DNA of 64,000 nt, taken from positions 69,210,758 through 69,274,757 of the forward strand of contig NW_022098069.1 of assembly GCF_002288925.2 (NCBI RefSeq), read 5' to 3'. The notes below the pieces were generated by a model that was not told where the DNA came from, ran no database searches, and saw nothing but the letters and a program-made list of their open reading frames with translations. Shown here piece after piece: positions 1 to 13,404 of this stretch. Both the position numbers and the translations under genes were made by a program. Positions within the stretch are counted from its first letter, which is position 1, and each line of letters begins with the position of its first letter. Source of the stretch: Delphinapterus leucas. Taxonomy: Eukaryota; Chordata; Mammalia; Artiodactyla; Monodontidae.

Positions 1-1384
1 ATTGAATCATAAGGCTTTATTAAGCAACAACTTGAAATGACTTATATAAAATGTCTTATGTGGACTTCAGTCTTTGAGGCACAAACTAATCATCACATTT
101 CTTTTTATAAGGTAATTTACAAGGCTATACAGTTTCCGTGTTAATATGTAACTCATATGCTGCCTTATTTTATGTTTTACCATGTCTTATAAGTGGCTCT
201 TATAAATTTTAAAGCACTTATGTAATTCGGTATTAGTTCTTGGGTGACTCTGAGGAATGGAAGGCAGGATAATACAATCTGCTTTCCTTCCATAAGGAAC
301 ATGAGTATTAGCGGGGAGATAGCAAGGTCGGACATAAGGGCTAGAGAAAAACTCATTGAAACCTCAATGGCACTTTTTATAGTAATTTTTCTTAGGGCTA
401 TGCTAAGACTGAGCCATATTTTAAAATATATTTTCTCTATAAGAAAAGGCAAATCTGTCTTAATGAGTAATATAAAATCTAAGATTTGAAAATTCAAAAA
501 ATTATAAAGAAAATGTATCAGTATTTTTATTGCATTTCAATTAACAAGTTAATTTATTTATATTTTTGAATGGTGTTTAAATTTTTTAATTGTTAATTCA
601 AAATCAATGATCAGTGCATGACTTTAAACATGAGACTTCCTAGTTTTGTGGTGACGACAAAATCAAACAGTTCCTAGGCTCGTGAGCAAGACTGGTACTT
701 ACTAGCAGTAGTAGAAGTCGTAATAAAAATAATGATGTCTGACAATCATAATAACACTTCTTACTTGATTACCATCTATTACAGATTTTCTTTTAAGATG
801 CCCCCATATTATTATTATTATTAAATAGCAAATAGGGAAAATAAGGCAAAAACAAGTCAAATAACTTTAAATCTTCATTCTTTCATTCATTCCCTCATTA
901 TTCATTCCCCTCCTAGTTTCTAAAAGGATATTAAGCTAATAACAGCTTAATGATAGACATCATATGGTGACTCTTAAACAAGTTGACAAGGTAAAATGAA
1001 AGCATGACTACTTTACACACTTCTCTCATCACTAAGGCATTATGCCAGTTAGTTAAATAAAAAATAAAGAGATAAATATGTCAAACCAACTTGTTTTATG
1101 TAGAGAAGACATAATCCAAGACATTCCCTTTTCTCACAGTTATTTGCTATCCTGAGAATCCAATCTGAATCTCAGCAGTAGATGTTTGAAAATACAGTGC
1201 ATCTACAGAGAGAGGGCTTATGAGTTTATGTATATGCAGATATACAGTGATGTTTTTAAAATCTAGATTACAAAGCTGATATAAAATTCAAGCTAACAAC
1301 ATATCTTATTAAGATAAGAATCTTAATCCTCTATGAAAAGAAAAACAAAACAAAGCCAGATAACAGGTTTCCTTTGGTGGTGAT
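1..1384. other. Unique AT-rich intron, nothing recognised
   Basis: No coding signal, SINE or LINE was recognised. Short opposing reading frames at 177-497 overlap on both strands and look like chance. A short ATT run lies near 810-824. Confidence 0.5.
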
Positions 1385-1720
1385 CTACAAGGTGTTAGGG
1401 ATATGATTTCCCTCTTGTTCTGCTGTCTCCGTGTCCCTCAGTCATCAGAGGTAGCCCATCACTCCAGTTACTCTTCCTGTCAGTTATTGGTGGCGACAGC
1501 CAGTCTGACCTGAAAAGAAACCAACACTCCTTCCCAACCTGGAAATGCTGGTGACTTATTTCAGCAGCCCCCATGCCCTGCAGCTGCTGCCGTCACCCTC
1601 CCAACAGCAAGCTTTGTTTATTTAAAATACAGCAGGCCGCCTTCACATGGAAGCTGGCTGGATTCTTCAAGTACTAATCAGCTTAACACAGTTTTCCTGA
1701 GCATTTCACATAAGAAGAAA
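1385..1720. other. GC-richer unique block, possible conserved noncoding element
   Basis: This block is clearly richer in G and C than the AT-rich DNA on both sides and matches no repeat I recognise. It contains E-box-like cagctgctg near 1579 and a gtttatttaaaat stretch near 1616. There is no open frame of useful length. Enhancer function would be pure inference. Confidence 0.3.
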
Positions 1721-3838
1721 AAGCCTGTCAACTTTTTTCCACATTAGACCATTACTTCTGAACCATCCTACTTCTTTAAAGAATTTCTTTATAGTGGATG
1801 TTGTAATAGGAGTTGTTTTATTTGCTATTTGTTGGTCAGGTATAACTAGGTGCAGAGAGTGGATGAGGGCAAGTAAAGAGGAACTACGGAAGCATACTTC
1901 TCAGACTCCACAAGCTAGTTACTATTTAATAGTATTAGAAACAAAGTCACTATAATTTCCTTTTCCAGCACTATGTGTAGTGTTAGTAATATTGTTGTCA
2001 TGGTGTCTTTACTATTTATGGATTTATAGGAGCCATTTTTCTGGCAATCCAAAACTTTCTTAAACACAAAACATTGAATGAAATGAGTTGAAAAGATTAT
2101 TAATACTATTAGACAAAAATGCTGTCCATTAGTTTCAAAGAAGATGATGTCATTAATATCAACAGTGTCACTTGCTTTAAAAGAATAAGTATCCTACTCC
2201 TGTTTTTCATTAGAAATACAAGCAAGAATACTAACAAAGTCTTTACTGCAATAATCAATCATTTGAAAGAGTTGTCTGAAACTGTTAGATTTACACACTT
2301 TATATTGGCCGTACCTAAGTTTATTATAAGTAGTCAAATACAGCTAAAGTATATATTAAACCCACCAATTCAGTCAGTGCAACAATTTAGGGGGACATTG
2401 ATTCTCTTATTTTAGACAGTGTTAGCTCAAATAATATGACTAACCATTAGTGCTTGTTATACTTATATATTTTTCCCTACTCACCCCTAATTATTCATTT
2501 CTGTTACTTCTTAAATCCACCCCTTGGTTAAGAGAACATAGACGTTTGCATGTAGCAGTTAAGGACAAATAAGATAAAAAAGGAAATACATATTAAGTTC
2601 CCTGTTAGGCCCCCTGACCGTGCTCACTGGTTTCATTCCAGGTTTCTTTTTCTATAAGCATATGTACTTTACTTTCATGGATGTGTTCAGAGTATTAACT
2701 CTATTAAGAGTTTTTGAATGCTGAATTGCAAATTCTATTTAAATAACAATAGAAACTCTGGGATTTTGAAACCCCCAACATAATGGTGCATTAAGAGGAT
2801 AATAGAAACCAACTTGAAGGTATCTAGCTTACAGCTGCCCAAGCCTCCTCTCCCTACATCATGGACCTATTTTGCTTGGTATTATGGTGTGTGTGTATGT
2901 GTGTGTGCCTGATTGTGTATCTGTGTATGTATATGTGTGCATACATCTATCTGACTAGAGTGTTCTTGTCTCCTTTGGGTCTCTGGCTCCCTGGTTGAAC
3001 TCTGATAAGACCACCATTTGAAGGGATCCTACCAGCCTCTTCCTAGAATTATATCTCTGCTTCTGAATTTGTATCTTCTCAGATAGACATCATTAATTGA
3101 AGGTAGAATTTTACACAACACTAAAAATCACAAAGTAGGACCATTCAAAGCCAAAACAGCTTCCTACCCTAGGATTGGGTCCTTTCCCCACCTGAGATTG
3201 GTATATGCTAAAGTTGACTTGCATTTTAAAATATGTTTTCTGTTACTTGTAAAACAAAATAAGATTAGGGAACGTGTGGACATTTGTGGGGGTTAGATCT
3301 AGGAGGTGAGGGGTGAACTGGAATTCTGTGACGTCTTGTGTTAGTCTGACATAACATAGATGAAGGGCAACATGATACTAGTATTGGTAGATTCAAGGCA
3401 TAAATTGTATTGGTGTCACTGTGAATGGTGGGAGAAGGGACGGTCAGGTGTTTGGGGCTCCCTCTTGAACCCATTTATGAAGGCTTAATGGTCTAGGAAA
3501 GTGGATCTAAACCCCAGTGTGCAGAACTCATGCTTAACCTGTCTGGAGGAGAGCAGATGCCTCCATGTCAGGGCTACTCCTCCTCTTACAGGTCAGGGCT
3601 ACTCCTTGATACCTATGGGTTATAGACATTCTGGATCAGTAAATAGATGATAGGTATGGATATAGAGCCTGGTTAGGTGTATGAAAGATACAAATTCTGA
3701 TCTCTCCAAACATGAAATATAAAACATTCTTAATGTTTACATTATACAAAAGGACTTTTAAACAAACCGAACTTGGAGAATTTAGATGACCCACAGAGAC
3801 AATGATTTTCAGAATCAGTAATAACATAATTGTTTTGA
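1721..3838. other. Unique intron, nothing recognised apart from a TG microsatellite
   Basis: AT-rich sequence with short chance frames (2119-2415 and 3265-3474). I see no repeat homology except the TG-rich run listed separately. Confidence 0.45.
2886..2946. repeat. Imperfect (TG)n microsatellite
   Basis: Alternating TG with interruptions (tgtgtgtatgtgtgtgtg, then tgtgtatgtatatgtgtgc). It is likely length-variable and prone to Z-DNA. Confidence 0.8.
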
Positions 3839-4054
3839 TTTTTTTTTTTTTTTTTTTTTTTTGCAGTACGCGGGCCTCTCACTGCTGCCTTCTCTCCCGT
3901 CGCGGAGCACAGGCTCTGGACGCGCAGGCTCAGTGGCCATGGCTCACGGGCCCAGCCGCTCCGCGGCATGTGGGATCCTCCCGGACCGGGGCACAAACCC
4001 GTGTCCCCTGCATCAGCAGGTGGACTCTGAACCACTGTGCCACCAGGGAAGCCC
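3839..4054 (-). mobile_element. CHR SINE, short form
   Basis: On the + strand it reads poly-T (about 22), gcagtacgcgggcctctcact, and ends ccaccagggaagccc, so the tRNA-derived head is at 4054. It is flanked by an 8-bp target duplication, tgttttga, at 3831-3838 and 4055-4062. The reading frames in it are repeat-derived, not genes. Confidence 0.93.
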
Positions 4055-6589
4055 TGTTTTGAATTTATGAGAAGACTTGTAGTGGTAATATAAGAGACTA
4101 AAATATAGCTCTAAATAGATAATGTCATATTAGCTTTTCCCCATTAAATTTTTAAATTCGTCATATTATAAGCACTAGGTACAATAAATTATAGAATCTT
4201 TTCAATGATATACCCAGATTTCTAATGTTTTGTCTGTGACTTTCCTGCAAGTCTACTTATAGATCCACTAATCCTCATGGCAGAGTGTATAAAACATCTA
4301 CCTTTATGTGGTCCTTATTTTGTATGGAATATTTACCTAAACCAGGCTTTGGTTTTCTTCTGGACTAAATTTTTTAAAGGTATTTTAACATGTATACATT
4401 TAGCATGCTTCTAAAGGAATGAAAAATATCTTCAGATTCCTTAAAAACTACTTTTGTTAATTCTTTGTCCTTAGATCTCTGTCTTTATTATTATTATTAT
4501 TGATATGTGGAGCAAGACTTTAATTTTTCTCTTTTCCAAATTTTGAAATGAGAGATATGTAGCAATTCATGTTGTCATTATTTCAGAGATGAACTTAAAT
4601 TCACAGGGCTTTAGTACACACCAGCCCTGAATAAATGAATAAGTAAAACACTGGCACCAGTTATTCTCTTCCAAAGGAATGTCCACATTCCGTGTGTTAA
4701 TTTGTTTTCTACCATAACCATTTCATATGGTATTCAGAATTATGAGAGGAATAACATTTATTTTCTCTACTCTTCCTGTACATCATCTTGAAAGCCCAAA
4801 GGAATGTTGTGTTCAGAACAGCAATTCGTGCTGTTGTTCAGTGCATATTGAAAACATACTGTTAACAAAGCTGTGGATACCTCAGGGGCTGATGCATATG
4901 TAATATTAAAACATTTCTTTGAAGAGAAAACTTGTGTTTGCCCACAGTTGCCCAGATGGGAGTGCTCCTGTGCATACCATAAGCTTGGCCCTCGGTTTGT
5001 CCCTGCTCATGGCTTGGAGTGGCTGCTTTCGTTGTTTGAATTTGGTTGTACTGAAAAAGCAAGCCTGTTACTTCGTTGTAGAAAGAAAGTGCTTGTCCAA
5101 GCACGTTGCATGTTGGCAGTTTAGAGGCTGCTCTTTTTGCTGTCTGGAACTTGGACAACTTTTTAACCTCTCCAAGGCAAGGTAGCTGTGACAAGGTGTC
5201 AGTTACTTTAAAAAAGTAAATAAATCACAGGCTTCGAGTTTCGGTGTAATAATAAAGATCCATGTCCTCACGTGAGTTTCTCATTCCATGATTTTGAATC
5301 ATATTTTTTGTAGTGAATGCTCTACCTTCAAAGTAAAACTTTAAAACTAAATAAATAACTTTAAAAAATAAAAGCACAGTTTAGAGAGCAAAGCCCCCTG
5401 AGAGGAAGATTTTTAAGAATTCACAATGAAGGAACAGTGAGTTAACTTTAATAACATGAACTAAAGAACCAAAAAAATTAAAGATATATTTGAAATTTCC
5501 TCTTTCCTTGCCTATTTTCTTTACCAAATCAGGAAATACCAGGATAGCTGTAGTGTGAACATCTTTGTACTTGAGGGAGTGACTTTAAATGTTTAAGGTA
5601 TTTCATAAGCCAGTTAATCACTTGCTGTAAGTTCACCTAAGACAAATTTCCATGAATAATTCTAAACTTACTCTATAAGACAGTACCTCAAAAATGACAA
5701 ATCCAGAGATGAATCTTTATGGCTTAAGTGTTGATCGGCTACTATCAAACAACAGTCTACATTTGCCATGTTCCCCTCCAAAACCATAAATTCGTACTGT
5801 TTTTAGAAGGGCAATAAAAACACTAGTTATTAATTGAACAGAGAGACTATTTGCTTGATAACAAAATGGTCTGCCAATATATGGAGCTTGAATTTGCTAA
5901 TCTTTACCAACTAATTTCCAGGGTTCTTCAAGTATGTGTAATAGAGGAAGGATACCTTGCTGAGCAAAAATTGTTTCAGTTTTAGTTTCATTTGTTTTTA
6001 TAACCTCCAAAACTGTTGGTAGGGTTAATCCTGAGTCACAGATTATCTAAAAAGAATGAATAAGAATATGTAAATAATAATAACAGTAATAACAGCAATA
6101 ACATCCATAAATTAGGTGAGAGTACAAAGGGTTTTTACAGCTGATTGAAAGTGTGTTAGGATTGCTAAAGTCTTTTCCAGAGAGAAGCAACATAAATGAC
6201 TAGTTGCCAGAATTGCTGGTGCTTATTCTATTTCTACTTAACATTTTTTCAAATTTATTTTTTGTATTTCTTACTTTTACTGTTTAATGCATGGTTAATA
6301 TTCTGGAGATAATGTGTCAGAATACTATATTACATTTTGTTTTTCACTGTTTAAGAAAGGTATGCTAATAATACTTCAGAGCTTTGGTCTCTAAAAAGTA
6401 AACTTTTTTACTTTTTAGCATGAACCACCGGTATATGCTTATTTATTTATAAATTATATACAAGTACATTATACAACATATTAAAAAACGTATAAACACA
6501 GAAATATAAAAGGATGAGATTTTATGTATTAAATATCTATTCTAATTATCTTAATTTTATACCCAGTGGATCATTTTTCTCTTCCCTCT
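4055..6589. other. Unique intron, no repeat recognised
   Basis: AT-rich non-coding DNA. It holds an ATT run near 4488-4501, a moderately GC-rich block at 4800-5190 open in several frames on both strands, and a perfect inverted repeat at 6391-6418. None of the frames resembles a protein I know. Confidence 0.4.
6391..6418. repeat. Perfect inverted repeat, 12-bp arms
   Basis: Arm ctaaaaagtaaa (6391-6402), loop cttt, arm tttactttttag (6407-6418). It is AT-rich, so it may be chance or a relic of a small inverted-repeat element. Confidence 0.8.
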
Positions 6590-7745
6590 TATTTTTTAAC
6601 TTTTTATTTTAGCATAATTGTAGATTTACAGAAAGCTGTAATAAATAGTACATAGAATCCCAGGAACCTTTCACCACCTCCCCCCAAATGTGACATTTCA
6701 TATGACTGTAGAACAATATTAAAACCAGGACATTGTCGTGAGTTTAATAGTGTTCATTAGACTACAGACCTGATTTAGTTTTCACCAGTTTTTACATGCA
6801 TTCATTTGTATTTGTGCATTTGCATGTGTATTTGTGTGTGTATAGTTCAGCACTGTTTGATACCATTTATAGATTAATGTAATCACTACTACAGTCAAGA
6901 TACAGCCTTGTATTTTGGATCACCACAAAGAATTCTCTTGTATACTCCTTAATTGTTGAATATTCCTTTCTTCCCTTCATCTCTGTCCCTTGGCAACCAC
7001 AAGTCTGTGTCCATCTCCACAGTTTTGTCATTTCAAAAATGTCATATAACTACAATCATAGAGCAAATATGTAATCTTTCGAGATTGGCTTCTACCAGTA
7101 AGCATTATATTCTTGCGATCCATCCAAGTTGTATGTATCAATGGTTGTAACTTTTTTTGTTGCTGAGTAGTACTCCACCATATGGATATATCCAAGTTTG
7201 TTTAGCCATTCACCTGTCCAAGGACATTTAGGTTATATCCACATTTGGGCTCTTAAGAATAAAGCTGCTATGAACATCCGTATAAAGATTTTTGTGTGAA
7301 TAGAAGTTTTCATTTCCTTGTGCCCAAGTGTGCAATTGCTGGGTCACATGGTATGAAGTTTAATATGTATCTCACTGGCTAAAATCAAGCCGATGGCAGG
7401 GCTGCATTCCTTTCTGGAGGCTTTAGGGGAGAATCTGTTTCCTTGCCTTTTCTAGTTCCTCCTGATGTCCTTGCCTAGTGGCCCACTTTTTTTTTATGTG
7501 CTTATTTGCCCTTAATATCTTCTCTGTGGTAAAATGTCTGTTCGTATCTTTTCCCCATTTTCTAGTTGGATTCTTTGTTATTTGACTGTTGTGTTTTGAG
7601 AATTCTTTATGTATTCTAAATACAAGTTGCTTGTTGGATATGTACCTTGCAAATATTTTCTCTCAGTCTGTAACTTGTCTTTTTATCCTCTTTAACATGT
7701 TCTTTTGCTTACGGGAAACTTTATAAAATCTCATTTCTCGCCTTT
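6590..7745 (-). mobile_element. Old L1 LINE fragment (3' UTR to end of ORF2)
   Basis: Read on the minus strand, this is the 3' part of an old mammalian L1. Typical phrases include ctgctatgaacatccgt near 7267 and tgcaattgctgggtcacatgg near 7332. Many differences and a foreign block near 7380-7480 mark it as old. No usable reading frame remains. Confidence 0.8.
7380..7482 (-). mobile_element. Short LTR-like fragment inside the L1
   Basis: The stretch (ggcagggctgcattcc ... ctggaggctttaggggaga) resembles part of the longer element at 13645-14115 and does not fit L1. It probably represents an MaLR-type LTR fragment. The family call is tentative. Confidence 0.45.
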
Positions 7746-7749
7746 GAGT

Positions 7750-9430
7750 GAGTGACGCCACATGCTACAATCATGAATATTTCATGGGGTTTAAAGAAAT
7801 TTACACGAGACAGTAATCATTACCTAAAACTGTATTTCAGGTAATACCTTGTGTTGATTTGGATGCATTTAGAGTTGGACCAAGTGATGTGCTAGAACTG
7901 GCTCTTACCAGTTTGCAAGAGCTGCTTTAAATTTTTTCACGAATGTTACAAATCAGTTTTAAACAGTCAGTACCCATGTTGGGGTATGTCTACCATGGGA
8001 ATTGTCAATCACTACGAACCAGTGTTTAGAGGTGAGATTTGAACCAAGACTGTCTGATGGTGAAGTTTATAGTCTAATCCACACCACTAAACTATACTAC
8101 TTATTACTGCCTGGAATACTGGAGAATTATAATCCTGAGTAAGACAAAGTTGACGGAACAAAAATAAAGTAGCAAAAAAATACAAAGCAAATATTATAAT
8201 CTGTTGCAGAGAATGCCCTGACTTATTTATTTATGATAGAAATCTCAATTGGTATTGATTTACTTTTTAAGAAAAGAAAAAAAAATCAATTTATTGATAA
8301 TTCTTTGCCTAGTTCCACTAGTGGTATGCCGATAAATATTTAACAACCCACTCCCCAGAAAGAAACAAACAATTTAGTAACTGTTTGTCCCTGGGCAATA
8401 TCGTCTCATATGTAAAATTGTGATAGTGTTAATACATACTTCTAGATTATGCTGCTCCTATCAGTATAAAATGATGTTTATAAAACAGCATTTAACAGAT
8501 AATGACTCAGTAAATGTTAACTGTTACTATAATCATCATCTCTGTAAGCTCTACAGGGTAAGCCGAACACCTTTTATAGTCACAGCAAATTTTACCACAG
8601 GACATTCAATAAATTATGTATATAACAGTACTAAGAACATGGCTACCTCCATATGTTAGTAGAGTTGAAAAGATAAATCAACAGACTACACATGGGAAAA
8701 ATTCATCTTATAGGTATGATACTGGACATAGAAATATATAACAATACAAATATATGTAATAGAATAGGTTAAATATAAGTCGTTCCTATTTACTAAGTAC
8801 CTACTATATGCTGTTGGATACCATTTTCTCTTGAGGAAAAAAGCCCTGGGAAGTATAAATAAAACAAACCCTTTTCTTCGAAAATAAAATTAAAGAGATA
8901 AGATGATTTAAAAATTACATGACGTGAGCTTTTTTTGCAGTTAAACTAAAAATGCCTTGTTGATATTAGAATACCTTTTTAGTATTCAGGCATTTCCTAC
9001 CTAACACTTAACATCCTAGAAAACGAGGTATCCTACTTGAAAATGCTAACCAGGAGCCCATTTCCCAAAAATGCCCAACCAGTTTCTTAAAACCTGCTAA
9101 GTCCATATAATGGAATGTTTTTAAATTAGCAAATTATGATGTTAGGATGTAAAGTGCTTAAACCGTGCTTCCTGCTGACCTAACAATCAAATGTAGCTGT
9201 TAAGGAAAAGTTGCTTGGTTGACACTCTGAGGGCTTTCATAATGTCTACACATGATCTGCCCTTTCCACCACTTGTATTTGGGCTGTAACATGAGACTTT
9301 CGCCTCATACATCCTTTCGTTTAAAATGTTATATTACGTTTGAGAAATTTAAGTAGAGAACTTTTCCTGTATAAACATCAGCTGGAAAATGTTGGATTAA
9401 GAGACGTATATTCCCTGAGATATGGGTGTT
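7750..9430. other. Mostly unique intron with one faint MIR-like relic
   Basis: Around 8025-8105 the text (gaggtgagatttgaacc ... cacaccactaaactatac) looks like the MIR/L2 'gaacccaggtctgactc ... ccactaca' theme, much decayed. The remainder is AT-rich with only a chance frame at 8420-8659. Confidence 0.35.
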
Positions 9431-9445
9431 AAAACTAAGAGGCAT

Positions 9446-9659
9446 GGGGCTGCCCTGGTGGCCCAGTGGTTGAGAGTCCGCCTGCCGATGCAGGGGACAC
9501 GGGTTCGTGCCCCGGTCTGGGAAGATCCCACATTGCCATGGAGCGGCTGGGCCCATGAGCCATGGCCGCTGAGCCTGCACGTCCGGAGCCTGTGCTCCGC
9601 AATGGGAGAGGCCACAACAGTGAGAGGCCCGCGAACGGCAAAAAAACAAACAAACAAAA
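9446..9659 (+). mobile_element. CHR SINE, short form, 15-bp target duplication
   Basis: A full-length plus-strand copy. An RNA polymerase III A box (tggcccagtgg, 9459-9469) and B box (ggttcgtgccc, 9502-9512) are visible. The tail is A-rich with caaacaaaca. The flanking duplication aaaactaagaggcat is perfect at 9431-9445 and 9660-9674, suggesting fairly recent insertion. Confidence 0.95.
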
Positions 9660-9689
9660 AAAACTAAGAGGCATTCTATGAGGTAAATG

Positions 9690-9965
9690 TTAGCCATGGA
9701 GACTCTCTTCAGGTAGGCCTGTTTTTTGTATTCTGGCTTACTTATTGGGTGAAGGAAGTGCAGTATAACAGTAAACCTCTGGTTTAGTGCTGCATGCTTT
9801 AAATATGTGCATATTTAATTCTCAAACAACCTTCAATGAAAAAATGGGGGTTCAAAGGCCTTAAATTAATTTCACAAAACCATATAACTCCTCAGTTTCA
9901 GAGCTGGGATTCAGATCTACTTCTATGGTGATATTCAGGGACTGCTATTAGAAAACTTGTAAAGC
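9690..9965. repeat. Ancient MIR/L2-like relic
   Basis: Contains the decayed 'taattctcaaacaacc ... cagagctgggattcaga' series typical of old mammal-wide repeats. Family and strand are not certain. Confidence 0.45.
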
Positions 9966-10599
9966 AACAAGGAAAACACACTGTAGTGTGTCTCAGATGG
10001 ATCCAGTGTCATGTTTTGGATTAAATGCCCTTTCCATCCCCCCTGCTCCTACAGGGAGTTTTAATCCCTGTTTCCAAATAATCATTATATGAGGCACACT
10101 TTTCCATTGTGCTATATATACAATTACTCCGATAGTATTTTTTTACTCATCCTTTAGTAAATATTTCTGAAATCACTATTTGTTGCAAAAGAATTAAGAA
10201 AATGTATTAGGAAGTTTGCTAGAGCTTTTTACTTTGCTTAACTCATGGAATCAAGTGAAAAATTAGACTTATCGTATTTCATTTACTCAGCAATTCACAT
10301 GAAAGTCTACTTTAATATGGCAGTTGAACTGAGCATATCCTAACTGCCAGCCTCATGGAATCACTGGGCATTGAAGCAATCAGTTTTTAAATTTATGTTA
10401 GAGAAGAAGAAATGAATTAATGAAGAAAATTATGAAGGGAAAGTTGAAGCATTATAGAGAATTCTATTGAAAATTAGCTGCTCGACCACTTTTGCATCAA
10501 GTGTTCTAGAAAAAAGCAATGTGGTACTTGGTCAAATGTTAAGTCACAGTCTGGCCGTTCTGTTTCCTTGGTAGCACTCAAATTATTTTAGATTGTGTT

Positions 10600-11400
10600 T
10601 CCATATACCAGCAGTGAACAATCAGAAAATGAAATTGAGAGAACAATTTCACTTATAATAACATCCAAAAGAATAAAATACTTAGTAGTAAATTCACCCA
10701 AGGAGGTGAAATACTTGTACATTGAAAACTATAAAACATTCATGAGAGAAGTTAAAGAAGACCTAAATAAATGGAAAGATATCCTGTGTTCATGGATTGA
10801 AAGACCTAATATTGTTAAGATGTAGGTACCACCCAAAGCACACTACAGGCTAAAGGTAATCCCTGTCAAAATTCCAACAGTGTTCTTGCAGAAATGAAAA
10901 GATTGATCCTCAGATTCATATGGAACACAAGGGGCCCCAAAGAGCCAAGACGATATTGTAAAAGAAGAACCAGGTAGAGGACTTATACTTTGCTGATTTC
11001 AAAACCTACTGCAAAGCAGTAATCAAAACAGTGTGGTACTAACATAAAGATAGACTGTATGTAGATTAATGGAATAGGATTGAGAGTCTGGGAATAAACC
11101 CATGAATATATGGCCAGTTGAATTTCAACAGTGGCCAAGACTGTTCAGTTGGGAAATAATAAACTCTTCAAGCTGGCACAACTGGATATCCACGTGGAAA
11201 GAATGAAGTTGGACCCCTGCCTCACACCATATACAAAAATTAAAATTTATCAATGATCTAAATATAACAGCTAAAATCATAAAACTCTTAGACAAAAACT
11301 TGGGGATAAATCTTAATGACTTTGGATTTGGCAATGGATTCTTAGGTATGAAACCAAAAGCACAGGGGAAGAACAGAATTAAAGGAACAGCTTGGCTTGT
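10600..11400 (+). mobile_element. Old L1 ORF2 C-terminal fragment
   Basis: Translated in pieces it gives L1 ORF2 text, for example an open stretch at 10595-10825 with IENYKTFMREVKEDLNKW, followed by decayed downstream ORF2 text. Stops and frameshifts are frequent. It is truncated at both ends, with no 3' UTR or tail recognised. Confidence 0.85.
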
Positions 11401-11689
11401 AAACAAACCCAGACCACAATGACAAAACTGTTATGAAAACAAACTAGTTAGATCCATCTAAACAGATTATCTAGCTATCTACTGATTTGGATAGGTAACA
11501 TGAGACCAGTTTTTTTATTTGTTGGCAATTAATCTGCATGTAGTAACTAACCTCCAGGCTTTCTATCTGTAAGCTTTGTCAGACTTTACCAAACTGATCA
11601 TCAATGGTATTGTGGATAGAATATACCAAAGCCTTTGCGGTAATGTATTTGGATGATGAAGAGGGTTAGGGATATTCTCCAGAAGGATA

Positions 11690-12245
11690 CTAAAGTGATT
11701 CTTATCAAACAGTATTAAGAAATAGCCGTTTTTCTGATTGTTTTCCTCCCACTCCCCAGATCTACTCTTGCCTTTATCAGTGCTGCATGTGTATATCTCT
11801 ACATGAAAGGGAGGGCGAGGTGACCCCTATGGACTGTATAGCCCTGACTTCCATTCCATTGAGTTCAATGAAAAGCATCAAGAGGAGATTAGATGATGGG
11901 AGGAGAAAGAAGTCAGGATATGTCTTTCCTCTCCCATCCTGTGTAGCGCTACGGTTCTAGCATTGGCTGTGTCACTTTGTGACTAGATTTCCTGTACTTT
12001 GAGCAGCCACCCTACCTTCCCAGCAGCTTCAGCTTTATTTAGGTTTTGATAGAACTATCTCCTCCCCCTTACTCCTTCAAGCTGCTAAGCAGTAATAGCT
12101 TCCTGTAGTTTCTAGATTTTGGGTCCCTCAGCATCCCTGGTGGGCACTCTTAACCTTTCCCACTCTTCTGAAAATGTTTCTTAAACGGATTTATCCTTAA
12201 AATCCCTGCTAGAACCCTGGCTAATGTACTGATCTTCCAACACAG
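11690..12245. repeat. Possible ancient interspersed repeat, family unknown
   Basis: The block is GC-richer than its surroundings and ends in a theme seen in old mammalian repeats (cctgctagaaccctggctaa near 12208). I could not name the family; it may instead be unique DNA. Confidence 0.3.
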
Positions 12246-13135
12246 TTATTTCAGCATATATTTACAGAAGCTATGTAGAATAACTTGTATCTATTTAGTT
12301 TTTTTATATAATTTAATACAATATAAATTAATTTACATGTAAATGGTCCTTAAAATAGTTGAAATTATTAATAATCTCACTGTATTTACTCTTAATTGTC
12401 CTATCTCGGTTTACAAATATATATAAGTACCCTTGGGTATTTTGTTACTAGATCAGTGATTTAAACTGTCAGTACATTTATTATTAATACCCACAAAGGT
12501 CACTGGGGTTCAAAACAGCAGTTTAAGCAGTTGAGGAAAAGCATGGGACATTAGTAACATATTTATTTTAATGTCTTTGCAATTAATGGGAAGTTTAGTA
12601 AGCAAAAGAAACAGATTATGACAGAGTTCATAATTATAATATGTTAACAGAGAATTTAGAAGTATGGCATTAGCATTGATTTTGAAATTATTTGTTTTGA
12701 CTGGATATTAACTGCTTATTTTTTAAGATATTTTTTAACAACTTAATATTATGTAGATATAAAAATTAGATCCAGCACTGGTTTTACTTTAATTAACCTT
12801 TGAAATAAATTAAAATTGAAAAATAATACTCATTTGCCCCTGCTCATTTTAGATATTGATAGTATATGTAATGATTTCATACGTTAAACCCAGTCTAGAG
12901 CTAAACCAGTTTAGACAAAGTCGACATATCAGATTTGCCCATTTTTCCATGAAATATTTTAATGCTTTAATCAGGCCCTAAAGTTATCTTCTAATGCTAA
13001 TTGTAATGATGTGGATCATATGGGTCAATAATTTTATGTTTTAAATGTTAGAAATTGTTGGATAAATTGTAGCTGTTTTAATGACTTCTAGAGTTTATTT
13101 GTACAATAAAGTCTGATCAGAATGTTTGAGCTAAA
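12246..13135. other. Very AT-rich unique intron, nothing recognised
   Basis: No repeat, gene or structured signal was seen in this stretch. Confidence 0.5.
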
Positions 13136-13404
13136 GAATATGTTAGATATAGTGGTCCAGTCCCTGTCCTTTTACAGATGAGAAAGCTGAAGCTCCAGAA
13201 ATAAAGTGAGAATAACTTCGCAGAGGTCACACATAGGATGAGAATAGACGTGCAGATGTGCACTCCAGTCTGTCAATTCCCTTTTTTTTAAATTTTTATA
13301 TCAACTTCATTAGAGAGGTTCTATGATGAGCACTATTTTACACATGAGGAAACTAAGAATATGAAAAAATAAGAAAATCATCTTATCAATTAGTTGGAAG
13401 TTTT

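Noticed and set aside
2119..2415. 98-codon plus-strand frame
   Set aside because: No homologue recognised, no splice or promoter context, AT-rich codon use like the intron around it.
9446..9659. CHR SINE heads as functional tRNA genes
   Set aside because: A and B boxes are present, but the sequence cannot fold a complete tRNA cloverleaf and continues into a SINE body with an A-rich tail.
10595..10825. 76-codon plus-strand frame as a small protein gene
   Set aside because: The translation is L1 ORF2 sequence and ends at a mutation-derived stop within the same element.
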